The notes beneath the pieces are model-generated. The model worked only from the letters and a program-made list of their open reading frames with translations. It was not told the origin of the DNA and made no database searches. From an uncultured Gammaproteobacteria bacterium (lineage in GTDB: Bacteria > Pseudomonadota > Gammaproteobacteria > GCA-002705445 > GCA-002716945): 5,191 bases of DNA. The translations under genes and the position numbers were made by a program. Shown here in pieces: positions 1-5,191 of the stretch (the stretch's first letter is position 1; every line of letters begins with the position of its first letter). The stretch is taken from positions 1-5,191 of the forward strand of contig CAJWRL010000059.1 in the NCBI GenBank assembly GCA_913046125.1, read 5' to 3'.

Positions 1-1
1 G

Positions 2-619
2 TTATTCAAGTCACTATTTGATTCTCTCGGTTTTAATAACACTTTGACATATCAAGAACAAACTATAGATATCACAAAAAAATTTGAAAGGATAAACTTC
101 CATGACTCTATCATTAAATTTTGTGATTCGATTAGTTCGGAGAATCTAAATGATTACAGTTATCTTGAGAGCTATTGTAAAAATCATGATATTGAAGTAT
201 CAGTCAAAGATTCACTTCATAAAACTCAATTAGATATCTTTGAGAAAAAAGTGGAAGGGAAACTCATTCAACCAACATTCATAACTGAATATCCAACAGT
301 AGTCTCACCACTATCAAGACGTGTAGATAATAACCCTGAGATTGTTGAGAGGTTTGAATTATTCATAGCTGGAAGAGAAATAGCAAACGGCTTTTCTGAA
401 TTAAATGATCCTATAGACCAGTCAGAGAGATTTCATGATCAGTTGGCCACTGATGAAGAAAAAATGAAATATGATGAAGATTTTATAACAGCGATGGAAT
501 ATGGTATGCCTCCAACTGCTGGAGCAGGAATAGGAATAGATAGGCTTGTGATGCTTCTGACTAATTCAGCATCAATTAGAGATGTCTTATTTTTTCCTTT
601 AATGAAGCCAAAAAGTTAA
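2..619 (+). CDS. lysS: Lysyl-tRNA synthetase, class II (C-terminal part; 5' end outside window)
   Basis: This cytoplasmic enzyme charges tRNA-Lys with lysine using ATP. The frame is open from base 2 to a TAA at 617-619, giving about 205 visible residues; the bacterial enzyme is about 500, so the anticodon-binding domain and class II motifs 1 and 2 lie upstream of the window. The visible part is the C-terminal half of the class II catalytic domain. It includes QPTFITEYP (bases ~272-298) and the lysine-pocket segment GREIANGFSELNDPIDQ (~371-421). After YDEDF and GMPPTAG comes motif 3, GAGIGIDRLVML (~521-556), whose arginine contacts ATP. The protein ends with SIRDVLFFPLMKP, the usual LysS C-terminus, so the 3' end is intact. 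The TTG at base 44 is an internal codon: the residues before it (LFKSLFDSLGFNN) continue the LysS homology. The gene converges on the small minus-strand gene, and the stop codons overlap. Confidence 0.96.
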   Translation, partial: LFKSLFDSLGFNNTLTYQEQTIDITKKFERINFHDSIIKFCDSISSENLNDYSYLESYCKNHDIEVSVKDSLHKTQLDIFEKKVEGKLIQPTFITEYPTVVSPLSRRVDNNPEIVERFELFIAGREIANGFSELNDPIDQSERFHDQLATDEEKMKYDEDFITAMEYGMPPTAGAGIGIDRLVMLLTNSASIRDVLFFPLMKPKS

Positions 620-840
620 CTAATTAATTCTTCTAATTTATTAAAAAATTGATCTGATTCTTTAAAATCATATTTATTTTCTTTATATAAAATCGAAAAA
701 ATGTTTTGGTTAATCTCTAAAATTATCAAATCTCCATCAAGTCTATAAATTTCAATCTTATTGTCGACGGATTGGTATTCAGCACTTACACTGTCTAATC
801 GATTTTCTATTAAACTTATAATTTCATGATTATTTAACAT
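616..840 (-). CDS. Small acidic protein of unknown function (possible divergent frataxin/CyaY-like)
   Basis: I do not recognise this protein with confidence. It is 74 residues from the ATG at 840, or 80 from an in-frame ATG at 858. I prefer 840 because it overlaps purB by only 11 bases, the pattern of translational coupling; neither start has a convincing Shine-Dalgarno. There is no signal peptide or membrane helix. Predicted order is an N-terminal amphipathic helix (HEIISLIENRLDSV), several beta strands (KIEIYRLDGDLIILEI, IFSILYKENKYDF) and a C-terminal helix (DQFFNKLEELI). This helix-sheet-helix order, and the spacing from DG to the YDF motif, recall frataxin/CyaY, which handles iron in Fe-S cluster assembly. 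The family's conserved tryptophan and NRQ motif are absent, and at 74-80 residues it is shorter than the usual ~105. Frataxin is therefore only a hypothesis. It is likely co-transcribed with purB. Confidence 0.72.
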   Translation of the reverse strand: MLNNHEIISLIENRLDSVSAEYQSVDNKIEIYRLDGDLIILEINQNIFSILYKENKYDFKESDQFFNKLEELIS

Positions 841-2194
841 CACAAAGCTTATTTGCATAGCCTATGTATTTACGAGGAGTCAAGTCTAGAAGTCTACTTT
901 TTTCATTTTCCGGTATATTTAAGTTCGTAATAATTTTCTCAATTACTCCCTTATCAACTTTCTTGCCACGTGTATATTTTTTGAGATATTCATACGAGTT
1001 TGATATATGATATTTTCTTGCAACCATTTGTATGGGCTCGGCTAATATTTCCCAACACTCATCAAGATCGTCATTAATTTTTTGTTTGTTGATATCGAGT
1101 TTACTAAGACCTAATGAAATATTTTTATATGCAACAATTGAGTATGCGTATACAAGACCGATATTTCGAAGTACAGTTGAATCTGATAGATCACGCTGCA
1201 GTCTTGATATCACTAGTTTATTAGAAAAATAATTCGATATAGCATTACTCATTCCAAGATTTCCTTCAGCATTCTCAAAATTGATTGGATTAATTTTATG
1301 CGGCATCGTTGAGGAACCAATTTCACCTTTGATATTTTTTTGAGTGAAGTAGTTTTTTGAAATATATGCCCAAACATCCTGTGAAAATCCAATTAAAATT
1401 GAATTTATATGATTAATTTTATGACATAAGTCAGCTATATAGTCATGTGGCTCTATTTGTGTAGTATGACTGTTGAATTCAAGCTTTAAACTATTAACGA
1501 ACTTCCTCATAGTGTTTGGCCAATTCACCTTTGGATATGTGACACTGTGGGCTGAATAGTTTCCAGTAGCCCCATTAAACTTACCTTTGATTTCAATGTT
1601 ATTAAGATCATGTATTTGAGCATCTAAACGCCTATAAAAATTAATAAACTCTTTGCCCATGGTAGTTGGTGAAGCTGGTTGTCCATGAGTGTGAGATAAC
1701 ATAGCTATATTTTTATATTTTTTACCCATTGACTTCATTGTTCGTTGAAGCGTATTAGCTTGATAGATCAAAAGATCTCTTCCTTCTTTAATCATCAGGG
1801 AATAGGCAATATTATTAATATCTTCCGAGGTACAGCATATATGGATGTGCTCTTTGTATTTATTTAGTAAATTATTATTTTTGATTTTATTTTTTATGAA
1901 GTATTCAACAGCCTTTACATCATGCTTTGTAGTATCTTCAATTTTTTTTACACTCGATGATTCTTTAGAACCGAAATCTTGATATATCTTCCTAAGTTTC
2001 CTAGTCTGAGATTCTGAAAACTTTGGTAAAGATTCAATGCTTTTTTGATTAGATAAAAAAATGAACCATTCAATCTCAACTTTAACCCGCATTTTAATCA
2101 AATTATGTTCAGAGAATATTTTATTTATTTCCTCGCATAAGCCACTATATCTTCCATCTGTAGGTGCAGAAATGTTGAGATTATAATTTTTCAT
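830..2194 (-). CDS. purB: Adenylosuccinate lyase
   Basis: PurB performs two fumarate-releasing steps of purine synthesis in the cytoplasm: SAICAR to AICAR, and adenylosuccinate to AMP. The protein is 454 residues, matching the ~456 of the E. coli type, and aligns with it from the first residues to the last. Landmarks in order are APTDGRY (10-16), KHDVKAVEYF (90-99) and the substrate-binding CTSEDINN (121-128). SHTHGQPASP (167-176) follows, its second histidine matching the catalytic His171 of E. coli. Then come TTQIEPHDYIADL (244-256) and the mobile signature loop GSSTMPHKINP (293-303), whose serines include the catalytic base. The C-terminal part has QRDLSDSTVLRN (333-344), EPIQ and LTPRKYIG. 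The ATG at 2194 is right because homology starts about there, although no strong Shine-Dalgarno precedes it. It is divergent from fumC, with an extended -10 box just upstream, and its end overlaps the small downstream gene. Confidence 0.98.
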   Translation of the reverse strand: MKNYNLNISAPTDGRYSGLCEEINKIFSEHNLIKMRVKVEIEWFIFLSNQKSIESLPKFSESQTRKLRKIYQDFGSKESSSVKKIEDTTKHDVKAVEYFIKNKIKNNNLLNKYKEHIHICCTSEDINNIAYSLMIKEGRDLLIYQANTLQRTMKSMGKKYKNIAMLSHTHGQPASPTTMGKEFINFYRRLDAQIHDLNNIEIKGKFNGATGNYSAHSVTYPKVNWPNTMRKFVNSLKLEFNSHTTQIEPHDYIADLCHKINHINSILIGFSQDVWAYISKNYFTQKNIKGEIGSSTMPHKINPINFENAEGNLGMSNAISNYFSNKLVISRLQRDLSDSTVLRNIGLVYAYSIVAYKNISLGLSKLDINKQKINDDLDECWEILAEPIQMVARKYHISNSYEYLKKYTRGKKVDKGVIEKIITNLNIPENEKSRLLDLTPRKYIGYANKLCDVK

Positions 2195-2258
2195 ATTAAA
2201 CAGGTTTTTAAAATGGTATTATATCATAGAATTAGTTTTAATTATATTTACTAAGTAT
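2195..2258. promoter_or_regulatory. Divergent purB / fumC intergenic region
   Basis: This 64-bp, almost purely A/T spacer must hold the start signals of both divergent genes unless either is read from elsewhere. The purB side has a clear extended -10. For fumC the best -10 candidate is TATATT at 2243-2248, only 10 bases before the ATG and without a recognisable -35, so the fumC message would be nearly leaderless if it is used. A short all-A/T inverted repeat (AATTA at 2230-2234, TAATT at 2239-2243) and a TTAGT...ACTAA pair (2232-2236, 2250-2254) lie here. Both are short enough to be chance at this base composition. No known operator is recognised. Confidence 0.35.
2218..2226 (-). promoter_or_regulatory. 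Extended -10 promoter element for purB
   Basis: Read on the minus strand, the bases are TGATATAAT: a perfect TATAAT hexamer (2223-2218) preceded by TG and one base, the extended -10 pattern that can work without a good -35. No TTGACA-like -35 is seen 16-18 bases upstream. Transcription would start near 2211, giving a 5' leader of roughly 17 bases before the purB ATG at 2194. Very A/T-rich DNA yields such boxes by chance, but position and orientation fit. Confidence 0.45.
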
Positions 2259-3638
2259 ATGAAAAAAAATAATTATAGGATTGAAACAGACTCCTTAGGT
2301 AAAGTTAAAGTAGCAAGGAATGCACTCTATGGAGCACAAACTCAAAGGGCAATAGATAACTTTAAAATGAGTGGTATTACTTTTGATCCTGCATTCATTC
2401 AAGCACTATCGAATCTAAAAACTGCATGTGCAAGAGCAAATGCTAGCTGTAAGGTCTTGCCAAAGAATAAAGCTACCTGTATCTCATCAGTTGCAAATAA
2501 GATTTCGTCAAATATACATGGTTTTATGGATCATTTTCCGGTTGACATATTTCAAACTGGCTCTGGGACAAGCACAAACATGAATATGAACGAAGTAATA
2601 TCCAATATTGCAAAAAGAGATTATAAAAAAGACGTACATCCTAATGATGATGTAAACATGTCGCAGAGTTCAAATGATGTCATACCAACAACCATCAATA
2701 TATCTAGTCTTACAATGAGTAAAAGCCTTTCAATGTCCATTAATTTTCTTTGTGATTCAATAAATGCTAGATCAAAATCTTTAGCTCATATCATAAAATC
2801 GGGAAGGACTCATCTAATGGACGCTGTACCTATTTCTTTTGAGCAAGAATTAAATGTCTGGGAAGAGCAGGTAAGAGCTTCTCAATCACAAATAGATTTG
2901 TCATGTGAAGAAATCTCATACCTACCTATTGGCGGTACTGCTATTGGTACAGGAATAAATTCTCCCAAAAAATTCAGTAGGAGTGTTTGTCAAGAGTTAA
3001 ACAAAATATACAGTGAAATGAAGATAAAATTTAAACCTCTTGAAATAAAAGGAGAGATGATGAGCTCTCAAAATCACATACTCACTCTGAGCTCTGCGCT
3101 CACGAGATATGCGTCTACTTTATTAAAAATTGCAAATGATATTCGATGGATGAACAGTGGTCCGATATCGGGACTCTCAGAGATTTCTCTCAAAGCCCTC
3201 CAGCCAGGTAGCAGCATTATGCCAGGTAAAGTTAATCCTGTTCTATCAGAATCTATAATGATGGCTGCAACCCAAGTCAATGGAAATCATAGTACTATCG
3301 TGCAAGCCTCAAGTAGTGGTAACTTCCAGCTGAATACCATGCTTCCCTTGATAGCCCATAATATTATTGAGTCATTATATCTTATGATAAATTCTACTTT
3401 TAGCATGATAGATCTTATTGATAGCTTTACAGTAAACGAGACTTCTGTTAACGAAAATTTATTAAGAAACCCTATAATTGCAACAAAGCTTAATCAAGTA
3501 ATAGGATACGACTTAGCATCTAAGGTTGTGAAAGAAGCATACAGAACTAATAGCTCTATCTTCGATGTCGCTGAAAAAATGACTACTCTGACGAAAACAG
3601 AACTCATAAAGATACTAGATCCAAAAAAATTGATATAA
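2259..3638 (+). CDS. fumC: Fumarate hydratase, class II
   Basis: FumC interconverts fumarate and L-malate in the TCA cycle; class II enzymes are cytoplasmic, homotetrameric and free of iron-sulfur clusters. The protein is 459 residues (family ~460-467) and complete. Landmarks are LYGAQTQRA (23-31), TGSGTSTNMNMNE (100-112), HPNDDVNMSQSSND (127-140), GRTHLMDAVP (182-191), GGTAIGTG (225-232), the signature loop GSSIMPGKVNP (317-327, catalytic serine 318) and SGNFQLN (353-359). The C-terminal FumC domain follows, with IGYDLASKVVKEAY (415-428) and LDPKKL at the end. His185 in GRTH separates it from aspartase, which has GRTQ. The ending and the region around 310-330 resemble the Pseudomonas FumC1 type more than E. 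coli FumC. The ATG lacks a clear Shine-Dalgarno. The TAA directly abuts the ATG of the next gene, so fumC appears to lead a four-gene transcript. Confidence 0.96.
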   Translation: MKKNNYRIETDSLGKVKVARNALYGAQTQRAIDNFKMSGITFDPAFIQALSNLKTACARANASCKVLPKNKATCISSVANKISSNIHGFMDHFPVDIFQTGSGTSTNMNMNEVISNIAKRDYKKDVHPNDDVNMSQSSNDVIPTTINISSLTMSKSLSMSINFLCDSINARSKSLAHIIKSGRTHLMDAVPISFEQELNVWEEQVRASQSQIDLSCEEISYLPIGGTAIGTGINSPKKFSRSVCQELNKIYSEMKIKFKPLEIKGEMMSSQNHILTLSSALTRYASTLLKIANDIRWMNSGPISGLSEISLKALQPGSSIMPGKVNPVLSESIMMAATQVNGNHSTIVQASSSGNFQLNTMLPLIAHNIIESLYLMINSTFSMIDLIDSFTVNETSVNENLLRNPIIATKLNQVIGYDLASKVVKEAYRTNSSIFDVAEKMTTLTKTELIKILDPKKLI

Positions 3639-4280
3639 ATGAAAAACGGTAACATAGATAATATCTTTATCTACTGGATTTATTTTGTTTCTATAATTTT
3701 GATATCTATTTATATCCTTGAATCATTCGACTTCATATCAGGATTATTTAGAGAAGACATAAGTTATATATCATCTATCATTGTATCCATTTTTACGTTC
3801 TATTTGTTTCGAGGAGGATACCACTTATACAAACTTAGATATGCTATTAATAGTCTAATTCAAGAAAATAGTAGTCCAAATAATAATATATTCATTGAAA
3901 TTCTAGATGAGTACAGATCTTCATTATCAAATACTTCAAATAACAAGTCTTTTCAAGAACAATTGAAATCAAGACTATATGAAATTGTGGATAACGGATT
4001 TTTTGTTGCTGACATACTATTAAAACTTGGAATTGTTGGAACAGTGATCGGTTTTATTATAATGCTTAGCTCTTTATCAACCATAGATGAAATGAATTTA
4101 TCAAAAATGAATAATCTCTTATTAAGCATGAGTAGCGGAATGAAAGTAGCTCTTTATACAACATTAAGCGGATTAATCTGCTCAATACTTCTAACTATAC
4201 AAAATAATTATTTTGAAAATAAAATTAATAACTTTATCAGCAAGATTTTAAGTTCAGATGATAATGAGAAGAAAGACTAG
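3639..4280 (+). CDS. MotA/TolQ/ExbB-family-like proton channel protein
   Basis: This 213-residue inner-membrane protein looks like the channel subunit of a proton-motive-force machine. Four hydrophobic segments are visible: about 9-27, 42-62, 122-146 and 168-187. A ~60-residue polar, presumably cytoplasmic stretch (63-121) lies between the second and third, which is the layout of this superfamily. The third segment has LLKLGIVGTVIGFI (127-140). The fourth is preceded by SGMKVALYTTLSGLI (166-180). These match the pore-lining helices of ExbB/TolQ/MotA, with Thr135 and Thr174/175 where ExbB has its pore threonines. It is shorter than TolQ/ExbB (~230-245) and lacks the extra N-terminal sequence of some ExbB proteins. 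The start codon follows the fumC stop without a gap (TAAATG), implying coupled translation; no Shine-Dalgarno is seen. The 3' end overlaps the ExbD-like gene by 23 bases. The superfamily is well supported; the specific system is unknown. Confidence 0.85.
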   Translation: MKNGNIDNIFIYWIYFVSIILISIYILESFDFISGLFREDISYISSIIVSIFTFYLFRGGYHLYKLRYAINSLIQENSSPNNNIFIEILDEYRSSLSNTSNNKSFQEQLKSRLYEIVDNGFFVADILLKLGIVGTVIGFIIMLSSLSTIDEMNLSKMNNLLLSMSSGMKVALYTTLSGLICSILLTIQNNYFENKINNFISKILSSDDNEKKD

Positions 4281-4869
4281 AATTAGGACAGAGCCTTTTA
4301 CCGACTTACTTTTTAACACACTATTGGGATTTACATTCTTATTTTTCATAACTGTACTTTTCATAAATCCAATATCTAAAATAGGTAATGTAAATATGAA
4401 AGCAGAGTACATTGTTACAGTTGATTGGAAAGATAGCCTCCCAGATGATGTAGATATTTGGGTACAAGATCCTAATGGTGAAACAGTTTCATATTTAAAA
4501 AAAGATGCTGGATGGTTACATCTTGACAGAGACGATCAAGGAATTGTGAATGATATTGTTACGATTGATGGAGAGGATATAATTTATCCAATCAACAGAG
4601 AGGTAGTCACCTTGAGAGGAATAATACCAGGAGAATATATTATAAATTTATATCTCTATGAACATAAAAGCAAATTACCTGTGGATGTGAAAGTTATAAT
4701 AGAAAAAGTGAATCCAACACTAAAACTAGTTTATGCTAACAATATAACATTAGCTGAGAAAGATACCGAGGTAACTGTAACTAGATTTTATCTTGATGAA
4801 AATGGCGACTACTCATCAGGTGACAATCAAAAGAAGATATTGACGCCGTATAATTTGAAAGGCTTTTAA
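4258..4869 (+). CDS. ExbD/TolR-like membrane-anchored protein with DUF2135-like periplasmic domain
   Basis: This 203-residue protein has the topology of an ExbD/TolR/MotB partner: a short basic cytoplasmic N-terminus (RRKTRIR, 4-10), one membrane helix (about 17-37) and a C-terminal periplasmic region. Asp16 in EPFTDLLFN sits where ExbD and MotB carry their essential proton-carrying aspartate. The periplasmic part differs from ExbD/TolR. It has YIVTVDW (51-57), DVDIWVQDPNGE (64-75), HLDRDDQG (88-95) and PGEYIINLYLY (124-134). This is a predicted beta-sandwich resembling DUF2135-type domains, and the clustered aspartates could bind a metal (inference). No OmpA-like peptidoglycan-binding motif is seen. 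Residues 150-203 add a further strand-rich tail. The start at 4258 overlaps the upstream gene by 23 bases; an ATG at 4264 is an alternative, and neither has a good Shine-Dalgarno. The downstream membrane gene starts 4 bases after the stop. Confidence 0.8.
   Translation: MIMRRKTRIRTEPFTDLLFNTLLGFTFLFFITVLFINPISKIGNVNMKAEYIVTVDWKDSLPDDVDIWVQDPNGETVSYLKKDAGWLHLDRDDQGIVNDIVTIDGEDIIYPINREVVTLRGIIPGEYIINLYLYEHKSKLPVDVKVIIEKVNPTLKLVYANNITLAEKDTEVTVTRFYLDENGDYSSGDNQKKILTPYNLKGF
4857..4862 (+). promoter_or_regulatory. Possible ribosome binding site for the third cassette gene
   Basis: GAAAGG lies 11 bases upstream of the ATG at 4874, inside the last codons of the ExbD-like gene. The spacing is long for an ideal Shine-Dalgarno, but the other starts in the window have nothing comparable, which modestly supports this start for the short, edge-truncated gene. 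Confidence 0.35.
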
Positions 4870-4873
4870 ACTC

Positions 4874-5191
4874 ATGAGTCTATACTTATATTTACTATTG
4901 TTACTGGTTATATATGTTGCACTCATTCACAATTTCTTAAGAAATAAGAAGTTTCATTTTAAAATTATTATTGCTTTGAGTATTTCTCTTATTTTCATAT
5001 CTTTATTTCAAAATATAAAAAATAATGAAGGATATGCAGTGAACCAAGAGTTACCAAAAAGTTTTTATATTTTGAATAGTTATATTGATGGTGATAATTT
5101 ACTGATTTTGATTAAAGAAAAAAATAGAGAGCCGAGACTTTATCGAATGAAAAAAAACATAGACCTCAATAGGTTCATCAGAAAATATAAT
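4874..5191 (+). CDS. Uncharacterised two-helix membrane protein, third gene of the channel cassette (3' end outside window)
   Basis: The frame is open from the ATG at 4874 to the last base, giving 106 codons without a stop. The protein starts with two hydrophobic helices (about 2-19 and 30-46) separated by a short basic loop (RNKKFHFK, 23-30), which suggests both termini in the cytoplasm or both outside. A soluble part follows from about residue 50: ELPKSFYILNSYIDGDNLLILI (59-80) has alternating hydrophobic residues typical of beta strands, then comes a basic stretch ending in EPRLYRM (86-92). I do not recognise a named domain. A GAAAGG at 4857-4862, 11 bases before the ATG, is the only Shine-Dalgarno-like sequence in the window that is reasonably placed. 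The 4-base gap from the ExbD-like stop implies co-translation and a shared role with the two upstream genes. How much of the C-terminus is missing is unknown. Confidence 0.78.
   Translation, partial: MSLYLYLLLLLVIYVALIHNFLRNKKFHFKIIIALSISLIFISLFQNIKNNEGYAVNQELPKSFYILNSYIDGDNLLILIKEKNREPRLYRMKKNIDLNRFIRKYN

Noticed and set aside
44..619. A separate gene starting at the TTG at base 44
   Set aside because: The frame is open to base 2 and the residues before the TTG continue lysyl-tRNA synthetase homology, so this is an internal codon of a gene cut by the window edge.
1032..1232. A 66-codon plus-strand open frame
   Set aside because: It lies wholly antisense inside purB, whose protein sequence is unmistakable there; the translation has no recognisable features.
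2230..2254. Short inverted repeats in the purB/fumC spacer as an operator
   Set aside because: The 5-base all-A/T or near-A/T arms are expected by chance at this composition and match no operator I know; they are only mentioned within the intergenic entry.
3074..3280. A 68-codon minus-strand open frame
   Set aside because: It is antisense to the conserved core of fumC, including the GSSIMPGKVNP loop, so it is a shadow of the real gene.
2259..3638. Aspartate ammonia-lyase as an alternative for fumC
   Set aside because: The protein has GRTHLMDA rather than the GRTQ of aspartase, and the overall sequence and C-terminus follow class II fumarases.
3639..4869. A flagellar MotA-MotB stator or an ordinary TolQ-TolR pair
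   Set aside because: There is no OmpA-like peptidoglycan-binding domain as in MotB, the periplasmic domain is unlike TolR/ExbD, and no tol, ton or flagellar gene is adjacent.

Overview
The window is gene-dense, very AT-rich DNA (about 30% G+C by eye). It appears to come from a bacterial chromosome, most likely a streamlined low-GC gammaproteobacterium of the SAR86 or SUP05/Thioglobus kind. Three things point this way. The adenylosuccinate lyase is of the ~456-residue E. coli type. The fumarase is of the Pseudomonas/E. coli FumC class. Genes abut or overlap with almost no spacer. The lineage is inferred from protein resemblance recalled from memory, not from a search.

Layout, left to right. 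(1) Positions 2-619, + strand: the C-terminal ~205 residues of lysyl-tRNA synthetase (LysS), cut by the window's left edge. (2) Positions 616-840, - strand: a small acidic protein of unknown function, with a faint and unproven resemblance to frataxin/CyaY. Its stop overlaps the lysS stop, and its start overlaps the end of purB. (3) Positions 830-2194, - strand: purB, complete. (4) Positions 2195-2258: a 64-bp divergent intergenic region with a good extended -10 box facing purB. (5) Positions 2259-3638, + strand: fumC, complete. (6) Positions 3639-4280, 4258-4869 and 4874-5191 (the last cut by the right edge), + strand: three uncharacterised membrane or envelope proteins packed directly behind fumC. 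No stretch longer than 64 bp is free of genes.

The left part is housekeeping: translation, purine synthesis and the TCA cycle. PurB and FumC belong to the same fumarate-lyase superfamily and both handle fumarate, but they are read from opposite strands.

The right part is the interesting one. The first protein has the four-helix pattern and the pore-lining sequence signature of MotA/TolQ/ExbB proton-channel subunits. The second has the short basic N-terminus and the single membrane helix with an aspartate near its start that mark ExbD/TolR/MotB partners. Its periplasmic part, however, is not an ExbD/TolR or OmpA domain. It carries a DVDIWVQDPNGE / HLDRDDQG signature resembling DUF2135-type beta-sandwich domains. 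The third has two N-terminal membrane helices followed by a small soluble domain. Together they look like an undescribed ion-driven envelope machine with a non-canonical periplasmic effector. Its function cannot be read from the sequence.
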